Part shown: positions 33,494-43,852 of the stretch, one piece after another | Numbering within the stretch: the first letter of the stretch is position 1 | How the letters are laid out: every line of letters begins with the position of its first letter | Source of the DNA: Blakeslea trispora | Taxonomy: Eukaryota; Mucoromycota; Mucoromycetes; Mucorales; Choanephoraceae | Direction of reading: 5' to 3' | Assembly: GCA_025331445.1 (NCBI GenBank) | Contig: JAIWNE010000066.1 | Location: 1 to 64,000 of the forward strand | Length of the DNA stretch: 64,000 nucleotides | Translations under genes and position numbers: made by a program | Notes under the pieces: model-generated | Told to the model about the DNA's origin: nothing | What the model saw: only the letters and a program-made list of their open reading frames with translations | The model's database searches: none

Positions 33494-34063
33494 ATGCTAG
33501 TGCGACATGCCTTAAGAAAGAACATCAAGACTATATCCAATAATAGTAGACTATCAGACTTTTTGAAAAAGACAGACAAGGACACTGCATCCAATGTCTA
33601 TCGCGGTACTTTGTTCGAGTTACAAACCTTAGAATCACTTTCATCAATGACAGGCATGAACCTTGATCATTGTGGAGGTAAAGGTGATGGAGGCATCGAT
33701 CTTCGAGGACAATGGTTCAATAACATCAATGTGCTTGTTCAGTGCAAGAACACAAAGCAAGGGTGCACGCCTGATCAGATTCGAGAGTTGATGGGTACTG
33801 TTTTGTCTACGACTTCTGCTAAAAAGAAGACACTTGGTATATTGTCTACTGTGAGCCATAAACAGTTTACACGTGATGTGATGTCCCTATTCAACGCGAG
33901 TCCAGTGCCTCTTGGCCTGGCTACTGTGGAGGAAACAACCCTGAAATCCCTTATGTTTAATAAAAAGGCACAGTCAATGTTGAAAGGATTGACCATCTCG
34001 ACGCAATACGATGCTCAAGGCAATGAGTCTCTTTTTATCGATACACCTACACAAACAAAATGA
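33494..34063 (+). CDS. Rrg7/DUF2034-like mitochondrial restriction-endonuclease-fold protein
   Basis: Single-exon, 189 aa. The N-terminus (MLVRHALRKNIKTISNNSRL) is basic and could target mitochondria. The middle shows YRGTLFELQTLESL, then GGKGDGGIDLRGQW and INVLVQCKNTKQG. G-D-G-G-I-D followed by Q-x-K is the metal-binding pattern of restriction-endonuclease-like (Mrr/PD-(D/E)XK) proteins and is typical of the RRG7 family, needed for respiratory growth in yeast with unknown biochemical activity. The domain ends with a helix-rich segment containing LMGTVLSTTSAKKKTLGILST. Active-site residues look intact. Confidence 0.75.
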   Translation: MLVRHALRKNIKTISNNSRLSDFLKKTDKDTASNVYRGTLFELQTLESLSSMTGMNLDHCGGKGDGGIDLRGQWFNNINVLVQCKNTKQGCTPDQIRELMGTVLSTTSAKKKTLGILSTVSHKQFTRDVMSLFNASPVPLGLATVEETTLKSLMFNKKAQSMLKGLTISTQYDAQGNESLFIDTPTQTK

Positions 34064-36248
34064 ATAAACAATAGAATGTACGGAAGCATGTTCGACTTTT
34101 TCAAACTTCCAGACAGCTCCTTAAAGAAGTTGTTACTGTAAATGCTGTAAATACGTTTGTATCAATAGTTGGTCTGTTTATATAGCCCGTACTGTTGGTT
34201 GCGATTATGATTTAGACAGTTATAGAGAAAGAACTTGCTTTGTTGTCGGCAAATGTTACTGGCTCAATGTACCTGAGTGTGCCTAGACTGCTTCATGTGC
34301 TTATTTGTGTACAAAATTGTAGTCTATAGTGCTAATGATGTCTGCATATTTTTCTGTATTTTTTTTTTTTTTGATACATTGAGGCTCTGTTCAAAAAGGG
34401 TGGCAAGTTTTTGCCTTTAGTACTTGAACATCTAGCAATAATCATTGGGCTACACTGAGTATGAAAAGATCAATTGAGCCTATTCAACCCCATAGTCAAC
34501 GCAGTCCACGCTATGGCTATGCCAAACTTAGACAGAAGCAACACATCAAAAGCCTTATGGAAACACCGCCTGTCATTCAAACAGATAATTCGTTTGAGCA
34601 AGCAAAGATATTGATAGCTAATTTACAATCACCAGTTATAATTCTTCAAATTGTTAGATTTCTATACTCTCTTTTCTTTATCAATCTCATTTGAAACATC
34701 CAATAATTACAGACAGCTGCAATTCATAGCAAAATAACTTGAATCTATTATCTCTTTTTAATACTTAAATATCAGCAATGTATAAGAAATCACATCAAGG
34801 AAAAAGAGGAATGTTAACTGGAAGCTCTGGTTCACGGCATGCAAGAATCTCAAAATCTACAACTCTAAAACAGAATAACTGGGGAGGTCGTACTCTATTT
34901 AAAAATGATTATAAAAAATGGCACGCCAGAGCGGCACGCCCATAGTAGTTTCCCAAAAGAATGTCTGTAGACCTAAACTAGACTCTGGAAACATTATATG
35001 TCACATTAGATACCCATATGGCTAAATAAACACCTTTGTTTTGGCTCTGCTTGTAACTCTATAGAAGAATGCGAGTGCAAGTAATAATTTGTCAAATAGA
35101 GCAAAATGCTTGACTTATCTTGATTTCTTTTATTAAAAAAAAATAAACAATTTGTTCAAATTGGATACTAAAAAGAAAAAAATGAGATTTTCTCTCGTCC
35201 CATAATGTGTGAAGAAATAGCAGCATATTTGATCATGTTTCGAGGCTATTATACAACCCATGAGTGCAGTTCTATTTTCTGCTAAACAACAGATAAGGTA
35301 ACTATTGTAAAAAAAAAGGTGATTAATTCAAATAAACCCAATGACACTTTTTGTATCGTTTATTACCAGTTGATTTTTTTCCCGACTATGAAGATATAAA
35401 GACACGTGAATAGTTCTATTCTATAGAAACAAGATCTGTTAAATGCTTAACAGAGTTAAAATAAAAAACAGGAGGGAATAGACATATATATCGTGTTTAG
35501 GGTATTTGTTGGTTGTACTGCATGCATGTAATTCTCATTTCTATGTTTGCACATAAACATTACAACACAATGTATTGTTGCTAAACCATAATAACTCTAT
35601 ATGGTTTCATGACTTTTTTTTTTTTGCGTCGATCTCCTGCAATGGCATCAAATATGTCATCTCATCAATACCTAGTTTATACATATACATGCAGACTCAC
35701 TTTTGACTACTGTAATAGTATACGAGACAAGTGAAAAAGGGCGTGCTGTTTATTCAATATATCAACTGATGAGTGTAGCATATGTCCCCTGTGTATCGTG
35801 TAACTGTTCATCATGATATCAACAAAAGAAGATGTTCGGTCTGTATTCCATGTTGTCCATTCTAGGCAAATCTAGCAAATCAGACACAATCCCGTGAGTG
35901 TACCTGATCCTATGATTCTCATCTTTGAAAGCCCTTGTTGTCATTTGATTTACTATACACTTGTAACAAACTGAGGAAAAAAAAAAAGAGTGTCTAATAG
36001 TAAGAAAGTAGAATAGTGAAGCGTATTATTGAAAAGAAGGTTGTTTTCTTTTCAGTAAACATTCCACCCCTTATTATTTGAAAAGAAGGCTATTTTGTTA
36101 ACTTTTTTTTTTTTTGTTTTCTTTTTATGCTGCATATTTACATGCTGATGTTGAGCAAATGGTAAAATGATAAAATGCGTTTGAACACGGCAAAAGTTTA
36201 TTTTCTTTCTCTCTTTTTTCTTTTTCTTTCTGTAACTTTTTGCCTCTT
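34064..36248. other. Gene-poor intergenic region with two short open frames
   Basis: 2.2 kb of A+T-rich DNA. Two plus-strand frames (34461-34694, 77 codons; 34778-34945, 55 aa, basic, ending KKWHARAARP) may be exons of one small gene, but no phase-consistent splice was found. Confidence 0.35.
34778..34945 (+). CDS. Possible small basic protein, 55 aa
   Basis: Begins MYKKSHQGKRGMLTGSSG and is rich in Lys/Arg/Ser. It is preceded by a CAG acceptor-like site (ATATCAG) two bases before the ATG, so it may be a second exon rather than a start. No family recognised. Could be chance. Confidence 0.22.
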   Translation: MYKKSHQGKRGMLTGSSGSRHARISKSTTLKQNNWGGRTLFKNDYKKWHARAARP

Positions 36249-37060
36249 ATGAGTGAAAGTCGAGTTTATCTTCCTTCTATTCAAAACATGCTTCATGATT
36301 CTACTGGTAAAAAAATAAACAAAAGTACATTTAAACTAGTGTATCAACTTTTCTCTTTTTTTTTTTTTAAAAAAAAATAGTGGATAATCAGTATCCTGAG
36401 ATGACTTCACCATCTGTTTATCAGCATACTTATCTATCGTTCGAACCTTCCCATCTATCCACTCTACCTCCACCCCCACAAACATCAAGCTCTCCAAACT
36501 CAAGGACAGAGTTCGATTGCTGTCTACCATCACCCAGCCAAAAGTTAGACCAGAGGCAAAGAAGATCAGCAGATCTGCATGGTTACACATACCCTATGGA
36601 ACCGAAAACATCTAGTAACCAAAGAGTTCAACAAGGTATATCTTTACAGCATGAAGCCTCACGACAGCGATCTGTTTCAGAACATCTCTTAAAATTCAGA
36701 AGGTCATCAGTAGAAGGTCTAGATGACTCTGCTCAGATGCAGAAGATGTCGTCCCATAGAAGGACAACATCGGATATCGCACCCATGCATCATCACTCCA
36801 CTTTTCGCAAAACTCCATCTTCTGTACCTCCCAACACTTCCATCACAAACAATAACAGCATGAATCGATATCGATGCAACCAATGTCAAAAAACCTTTTC
36901 AAGACCTTCTTCTCTTAGAATTCATATCCTATCGCATACGGGAGAGAAGCCTCATATTTGTCCTCATTCAGGTTGTGGTAAACGGTTTAGTGTTCAGAGT
37001 AATATGAGGAGACATTTGAAAGTTCATTATTGTAATGCACCTTCAGCTTTTCAGTTATAA
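36249..37060 (+). CDS. C2H2 zinc-finger transcription factor
   Basis: Exons 36249-36306 and 36381-37060, 245 aa. The short first exon (YLPSIQNMLHDST) joins in frame through a poly-A-rich intron. A Ser/Pro-rich disordered middle (residues about 20-175) precedes two C-terminal C2H2 fingers: CNQCQKTFSRPSSLRIHILSH and CPHSGCGKRFSVQSNMRRH (second finger with C-x4-C), linked by TGEKPHI. Fungal factors with two such C-terminal fingers bind short promoter motifs; the target is not predictable here. No neighbouring pathway gene hints at a role. Confidence 0.85.
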
Positions 37061-37652
37061 GGAACAATTCCAAAAAGAAGCCCCCACCATAAAGTTTATC
37101 ATAGAACCACAAACAATAAAGCATTTAATCCCTTTTTTTAATGATGTTTTTCTTGTTGTGCTAAATGAATCTGTACTGAATTATGTTTGCTTTCTCGTTA
37201 TCAAACCAATTAAACTTTTTCTTCCCCCCACTTATTTGACAGATTTTTGATTCAAAACATGTTAAATTCTCAAGTCTGTTTTTTTTTTTTAAAAAAATGA
37301 TGAGCCTTCATTACATTAGGCATACTATATGTTCCAACACTCTTTATTGTATTGAGATATAAAATGTATAAAGAAGAAATTGCTTAAAGGAGTCATTTTG
37401 GGAGACTCAAAGAGACGAATTGGCCATGAGTCATTCCATCATGCTACTGAATCAGGTTGTAAGCTGACTTTTAATCGCTTTCCCTCCCCCACACATACAG
37501 ACGGGAAATTTTATGACCCGAATAAACCAGTAGCAGCTAAATTCATCTATAAATTCAAACTAATTCTATTTCTTTTTTTTTTCTTTTCTTTTCTTTTTTT
37601 TTCAACTATATCCCCTCCCCCTTCACTTATTTTTTTAAATCTATAAACAACA
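37061..37652. other. Intergenic between zinc-finger gene and uridine phosphorylase
   Basis: A+T-rich with pyrimidine tracts (37570-37640) just upstream of the phosphorylase start. An open frame at 37380-37646 ends in low-complexity Phe-rich sequence and is probably not a gene. Confidence 0.4.
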
Positions 37653-38687
37653 ATGAAAGAGACTATTTCCAATGCCAATTTCCCTAGGGATGCTGAAGGC
37701 AGAGTATATCATATCAGTGTCAAGCATGGTGATGTTGCCAATCGTGTGCTTACAGTGGGTGATCATGTCCGTGCCAGAAGAATAGCTAAATTGTTAGACT
37801 CCGAAGAAGAATGTGGTCATCCTATCTTTGAAAAATCAAGTCAGAGAGGTTTCCTTACGATCACAGGTCGTTATAAAGGTGTACCTGTCACTATCATGGC
37901 AATGTAAGTTTAGATGGATCATAAACAAGAAAGAAGGGGGGATTGATTAACTTTTTTTTTATAAAGTGGTATGGGTGCATCTATGATGGATTTCTTTGTA
38001 CGTGAAACAAGAGCAAGTGTGGATGGTACTTTGGCTATCATTCGCTTTGGATCTTGTGGATCTCTTTCTGCACAAGCTCCAGCTGGTGCTGTCATTATAC
38101 CTGGTGGTGGTTACTGTGTACGTCGTAACATTGATTATTTCGCTGATGAGCCTGCTTGTCCTGAACTAAAGGATAAGCCCTACCTCGTCTCTGGTGTGTT
38201 TCATGCAGATCCCTCCATCACTTCCATTCTGTCCGAGACAGTCGAAAGAGCCATTCAGCCTCTCGAAAGTGAATCTGTGGGTCCTGTGGTGAGTGGTGGT
38301 CTGAATGTGGATGGCTGTTCCTTCTATAGTTCTCAGGGCCGTCAAGATCCTGCCTTTTGGGATGATAACCAATCCATCATCCAAGACATCACTGCTCAAT
38401 ATCCCAAGACATATTCTATGGAAATGGAAACATCCATGTTGTTCCACTTGGCTAAATGTGCTCGTGATCCTACCAAACCTATTAAAGCAGGTGGTTGTAT
38501 GCAAGTGTTTGCTGATCGTGTTGGTAATGGCTTTATTCGTCCTGAGGCTGTTGCTATTTTAGAACCTGCTGTTGGCAGAGCTTGTTTAGAAGCCTTGATT
38601 CAAGTAGAAATCGAAAATGAAATGCCTGTAGAGGGTTCTGTCTGGGAACCTGTTAGTCAGCGTAAATCTGCTGGTATTTATGTATAA
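37653..38687 (+). CDS. Uridine phosphorylase
   Basis: Phosphorolysis of uridine to uracil and ribose-1-phosphate in pyrimidine salvage. Exons 37653-37903 and 37967-38687, 323 aa. The nucleoside-phosphorylase family 1 fold is seen: VLTVGDHVRARRIAKLLD (phosphate site), IMAIGMGASMMDFFVRE, IIRFGSCGSL, YSMEMETSMLFHLA (the conserved E-M-E that binds the ribose/nucleoside), and GGCMQVFADRVG. MAIGMGASMMDFF favours the uridine rather than the purine branch. The CAATG start sits in a CAACAATG context. Confidence 0.9.
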
Positions 38688-40453
38688 AGAAAAAAAACCA
38701 CACTATAATAAATTGTCTATATTTTTCTCACGGTGATATGGATTGTAAAAGCGGGGAACGGAATGTCTAAGCATCATGGTCTATACAAATGACAGTTTTC
38801 CCTTTTTTGGCCAAGCCTAGCAACACCAATGGCAATGTTGTACAAATAATTTCCCGAACAAAATGCATATAAGGGGCTCTATTTTGCGTATGTGCTAAAA
38901 AAAAAAAAAAAAAAAAAGGCTGTATAGCTGTGTTTGTGGCAAAAAGGAATGAATTAGAGTATGTATTCATGCACTTGTCACTTGAAGACGAACTTGTTAT
39001 TTAAGAAGGGCTTAAAAAGTGAAACAAACTTTCACTCATATGTTGTTTACTTTATTTCAAGTCAATTCAAAGCTGCCTTTTATTCCTTTGAGAGTAGCAG
39101 TCAATTTTTCTTATTGTGAATCTCACCCTTAAATAGAATAGGTTTTAGAGCTCGTATTGATAAACACTTTTTTTTTTTTTGAAAGACTCACCCTTATATA
39201 GAGAGTACCCTTTAAATAGAGTGATTAACTGTAACATGTCATTTTTGTTTTCTTTTAACAGATAGAGATTATCAATAGAAAGAAGCTATATCTTGACCTC
39301 AGCCAGTGATGATATCTGATTACAGTTCTACTTTTTTTTTTTTTTGCTGACAATCAAAATTGTTAAATGTTTCATCACCAAGTGATATCCTGAATAGAAA
39401 GAAAAGGATTGAGCAAAAGTAGATCAGACTCAATCCTCTAAAAAGTCATTTTTATTGTTTCAAAAGAACAATCAAGAAGAGAAAGTTTGATATCTTTTGA
39501 TGATAGTATCAAGGCATTTAGTGATAAACATTTTAGCAAGACTTTTAGTATATATACCTCTATCTCACTCTTTTGTTTTTCTATGAAACCTTTGGATTTT
39601 TAGAAAAAACACAATAGTTGATCTGATGAGGATATCAAAGATTTGTTGCCAGATACAGTCTATTAGACATCCATTAGAGCTCAATAATACAACAACGATA
39701 AACTATCTCGAACAAGTACTTGTTTGATTAGTTAGTGTGATTTCAAAGAGTATTGTTCTGATACTAAATGTTGAGGGCTACTGATGTAGCTTATGAGCAA
39801 TGGTTGTGTCATACATATGTACAAGTATCTATTGTCTCTATTTCTTTTTTGAGGCTATTTTTCTTTTGTAATCTGTTTTTGGAAACGGTTAAACAAACAA
39901 ACAAATAAAGCCCTTATCCAGAAAATGGGTAACTATCTTATAAGCTCATTTAAAACTCCCTTTGTGGCTCTCTTCCTCTCTTTACAAGTGTGATATATTT
40001 GAAAATAAAAAAAAGACAAGTCAAGCAAAAAAAATAAAAAAAATAAAACAAGCACTCAATCAAAATGATTTCCTTGTTCATTTATAGGGCAGAAAATAAA
40101 GACATTTTTTTTTGGGGGGAGGTCCAAATTATAGAGCAAGAAAGGCAACGAACAAGGAAAGGAGATCTAGTTTGCCTTCTTTCTTTTTAAGATAGTCTTG
40201 ATGAGGTGCATGAAAAACAATATAACAATCTAAGCTATATTGTGCAATGATTACGTTCCTCTTTTCACTCTATTGTAGCTGACGTCATTTTGTCTGCCTA
40301 AAGGAACAAAGGCAAGTAAAAGAGACAAACAACACAATGTCAGAATGACGATACTGAAACCTTTTTTTTTTTCATATATAAAATCATACGAAACTCGATC
40401 TCTTGTTTTTCATAATTTACTCTTTTTATAACTTTTTCTATCAACAACAAACA
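38688..40453. other. Intergenic, no gene recognised
   Basis: 1.8 kb, A+T-rich, with a 20-A tract at about 38898. Two imperfect copies of CTCACCCTTA.ATAGA occur near 39122 and 39187. No gene seen. Confidence 0.4.
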
Positions 40454-40954
40454 ATGAATCAACAAACATATACTGGTGCTCACCCTACTACTACCAACAG
40501 TATTACTGAACAATCCACCTTGAGTCATTTGGAACAACCTGCCAGAACAGGAAACCACCCTACTACAACAGATAGTCTCTATGAACAAAACTCAATGAGT
40601 CATCTGGAGCAACCTGCCCAAACAGGAAACCACCCTACCACATTGAATGATGTCACTCAACAGAGCTCCACACATCAACCAGGTGTCTATATGAAGAAGC
40701 CTGAAGATGCTATGCACAGCTCTACTCAAGCAGAACATGGCAACACTGAAAAGCAGCGACCTGTTGCCGATCAAGATGCCTTCATTCAACCTCATCAAAC
40801 TAAACAACACTTGCAAAGCAACATCAGTCCTGCTGAGAGAGCAAAGCAATTGGCTTCTGAAATGGACAAGACTTTTGAAGAGAGAAGAAAGAGTGCTGAT
40901 GAAGGTGATAAGCTCTTGAAGATTGGTGGCAAGAAGGAATACAAGCTTGAATAA
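40454..40954 (+). CDS. Small hydrophilic repeat protein, 166 aa
   Basis: Unknown function. The N-terminal half has three copies of about 25 residues containing TGxHPTT...SxxEQxxxSHLEQPA (residues 6-80). The C-terminal half has ERAKQLASEMDKTFEERRKS and ends KIGGKKEYKLE. It is very hydrophilic and probably disordered, without signal peptide or membrane segment. The composition (Gln, Thr, His, Asn) recalls stress-associated hydrophilic proteins, but no family is claimed. Start chosen at 40454 in an ACAATG context. Confidence 0.6.
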   Translation: MNQQTYTGAHPTTTNSITEQSTLSHLEQPARTGNHPTTTDSLYEQNSMSHLEQPAQTGNHPTTLNDVTQQSSTHQPGVYMKKPEDAMHSSTQAEHGNTEKQRPVADQDAFIQPHQTKQHLQSNISPAERAKQLASEMDKTFEERRKSADEGDKLLKIGGKKEYKLE

Positions 40955-41976
40955 GGCGCAACTACTCTTTCTGTTTAATAATTTTTTTTTTACTATTAAT
41001 AAATTTTAATCATCCTATTTAATTCATTATGCAAAGTTGACCTCAGACAATTTTTTCAAGAGAAATCTAGAACTCAAATGTACTTGTTTAAGCATTCAAT
41101 AAAATGCTTCAACAGTCTAATAAACTATGTCAACAGTTTAGAGAACGGTATTCTTCAAGCAAAAGAAAAGAAGGCTGTTGAGAGACATACTCAAAGCTTA
41201 TCGAAAAGAAGGATTTGTTGGCTGCACCTATTGGATAGGATGAGTAGTGTCAAGACTTGACTCAACGAAGGAGGAAATCTTTTCTTTTGGTTGCAAAGTG
41301 CAAAAGGGGAGTCTTTATAGTTTCCAGTTCTGTCTTGACTTAATAAAGACGAGATCATATTGATATCATTCGAAAATCAAGCCAAATTACTCTGCTTTTT
41401 TTTTTTAAAAAAAAGTTCTTGAGCGATCCGCTTTCTTTTCATTCTGAATTTATAAGCTGTCATTTGCTTTTGGTATGTACTTGACCCTCTTTAGAATACT
41501 TTTTTACAAGTTGTCAATCTTTTGAATTCTAATACATTGATCCTACCATTTCTTTACTTGCACCATCATGTTCTCGGTACAATGCGCCAAATACAAATTA
41601 TTGTCCGAAAGCAGTGCTTGCACATTTTCAAACTCTTTTGATTGGTTGGACTTTTGTCGGGAAATGAAACATTCGAAATTCAATATAAAAATGCTGATGA
41701 AAAAAAAATTTTTTTTATTATTATTCATTATTCTTTTCTTTTCTATTGTTGCTTTTTTTTTTTTTCTTAATTCAAAAAAAAAAGAACAGACTCTTTCTAC
41801 TGCAAAAAAAAAAGAAGAGACAACAGAAAAGCAAATCATTACTGTACATATTTAATTTATAAACCAAAAAAAAAGAGAAAAAAAAAGTTTATTCTTTTAC
41901 ATTTGAGAGAGAGAAACACTTAGAAAATTAGAGTAGAATCCCCCCCCCCTCCCTCTTTCATAAGTTATCATAAGAA
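40955..41976. other. Intergenic, TFIIB upstream region
   Basis: Poly-A/T and low-complexity tracts (41700-41790) and a C-run (41941-41950) about 30 bp before the TFIIB start. No gene seen. Confidence 0.4.
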
Positions 41977-43054
41977 ATGACCACTGCTATCCCCTTCCCA
42001 TTACGCGATCCTCAAACAAAGGACGATGGAAAACCCAAGCAATTCATACCCAATTTAAATGTTAAGCTGATTTGTCCTGACTGTCGTGTTGACCCACCAC
42101 AGATTGTCGAAGAATTTGCCTCGGGGGATCTTGTTTGTGGCGATTGTGGTCTTGTTCTGGGCGATCGTATTATTGATACTCGTTCTGAATGGAGAACATT
42201 TGCAAATGATGAAGGCGATGTAAATGCTTTCAATCCCTAGTATATTTCATTTGATATTGACTTTTCTTCAATAGGATCCTTCTCGTGTGGGTGCCGCAGC
42301 AAATCCTTTATTGGATGGCAATCAATTGGATACAGTCATTTCTCGAAGAGATGGTGGATCCGGAGCTGCCAAAGACTTGAACAAAGTTCATGGTCGTGCC
42401 ACAGCTGTCAAGGGCGAACGTAACCTTGTCCAGGCCTATAAAGAGATCAGTGCCATGTGTGACTCCATCTCGCTCTCCAAGATTGTCAGCGATACAGCCA
42501 AACAACTCTACAAGCGTGTGGAAGATGAAAAGCTGCTTCGAGGCAAATCCAGTGATGCGATCATTGCTGCCTGTATCTTTATTGCCTGCCGTCAAGAAAA
42601 AGTCGGTCGTACATTTCGTGAGATCTGTGCTTTGACGCGAGTGCCCAAAAAGGAGATTGGTCGTTGTTATAAATCGCTACAATCTAAACTTCAGACAAAT
42701 ACCTCTATCATGAACTCGGAAGATTTGATGTTACGTTTCTGTTCTAATCTTCAGTTACCAAACTATGTTCAAAAGGCTGGTATTGATCTTGTCAAACGAG
42801 CCAAGGAGCATGGTACACTTGCTGGCAAGTCTCCTATTTCAGTGGCTGCTGCCTGTATCTATCTTGTCTCTTATCTCTATCGTCAACCCAAATCGACTCG
42901 AGACATTGCTCATGTTGCTGGTGTCTCTGAAGTGACCATCAAAAGTGCTTATAAATCACTTTATGCCGAAAAAGATAGTTTGGTTGATATTGATGCTTTA
43001 AGGACTAAGCCTAATGGTGAGAACCTTAGTTTTGAAGATCTCGCCTTACCTTAA
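41977..43054 (+). CDS. SUA7: Transcription initiation factor TFIIB
   Basis: General RNA polymerase II initiation factor linking TBP and Pol II. Exons 41977-42219 and 42275-43054, 340 aa. N-terminal zinc ribbon CPDC...CGDCG (residues about 32-55), B-reader/linker ([21 protein letters not shown]), then two cyclin folds: first with [17 protein letters not shown] and [19 protein letters not shown]; second with [14 protein letters not shown] and [16 protein letters not shown]. Both repeats and the ribbon are complete. BRF1 is excluded by length and by the TFIIB-type linker. Confidence 0.97.
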
Positions 43055-43591
43055 ATCATTCTCTCTCTCTATCTCTCTTTCTTTTCGTCCCTTATAAAAT
43101 ATGTGTACAGTTTTTGTTTTTGCTCTCCCTTTTTTTTTCATTATACACTCATGTTTTTTCTTTAAAGGAAAAAAAAAGCAATGGATATTTTTTTAAATAA
43201 AGAATTACATGTGTATAGTATTTTGACATTGTGATGTTAATAGTGTTGGGATCAACATGTACTAGCATTAGAGAACATAGTCTACAATGTTCTATTGTTT
43301 TTCTACAGCAACTAGATAGCATGTTTCTTTCCTCTCAAATGAAATGTTACTGATCATGATTTAAAAGTCAGTTCAACAACTAATTACCATTCTTATCTTG
43401 ATACTGCCTGTATAAACATCTCATTCAAAGCATTGCATAGATCCAGCCGAGTGTTTGAAGAGCAATATTTTATGACTTTGCATAAATGTGTTCTTTACTC
43501 AAATGAGCTTTGTAACTCAGTCGTGAGACTGCTAAAATCCTGCTTTTTCTCCAATGCTAGCATGTTTGCATTATGTGTATAAATATTTGTA

Positions 43592-43645
<54 letters not shown>

Positions 43646-43852
43646 TTTGGGGACATTCATAACGAAAGCCACCCTTTTTGATTAGTTAAGAAAAAAAAGT
43701 TACACTCGGAAGTTCAAAAATAATCATCTATTTTCGGCACCTTTTTAAAAGAAGCGGATTGTTGTTTGACTCGCTTTTTACCGACCATTTTTTTTTTCTG
43801 CTGTTTTTTTTTCTTTTCTTTCACTTATTGTATTCATTCTATTGAATAAACT
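43055..43852. other. Intergenic with GT microsatellite
   Basis: Between TFIIB and the Uls1-like gene, A+T-rich with pyrimidine tracts; the (GT)n run is listed separately. No gene seen. Confidence 0.45.
43599..43642. repeat. (GT)22 microsatellite
   Basis: Uninterrupted GT dinucleotide run of about 44 bp followed by a T tract. Confidence 0.97.

Noticed and set aside
37380..37646. 88-codon frame upstream of uridine phosphorylase
   Set aside because: Ends in a Phe/Leu tract coded by a pyrimidine stretch, probably the promoter/5' UTR of the phosphorylase.
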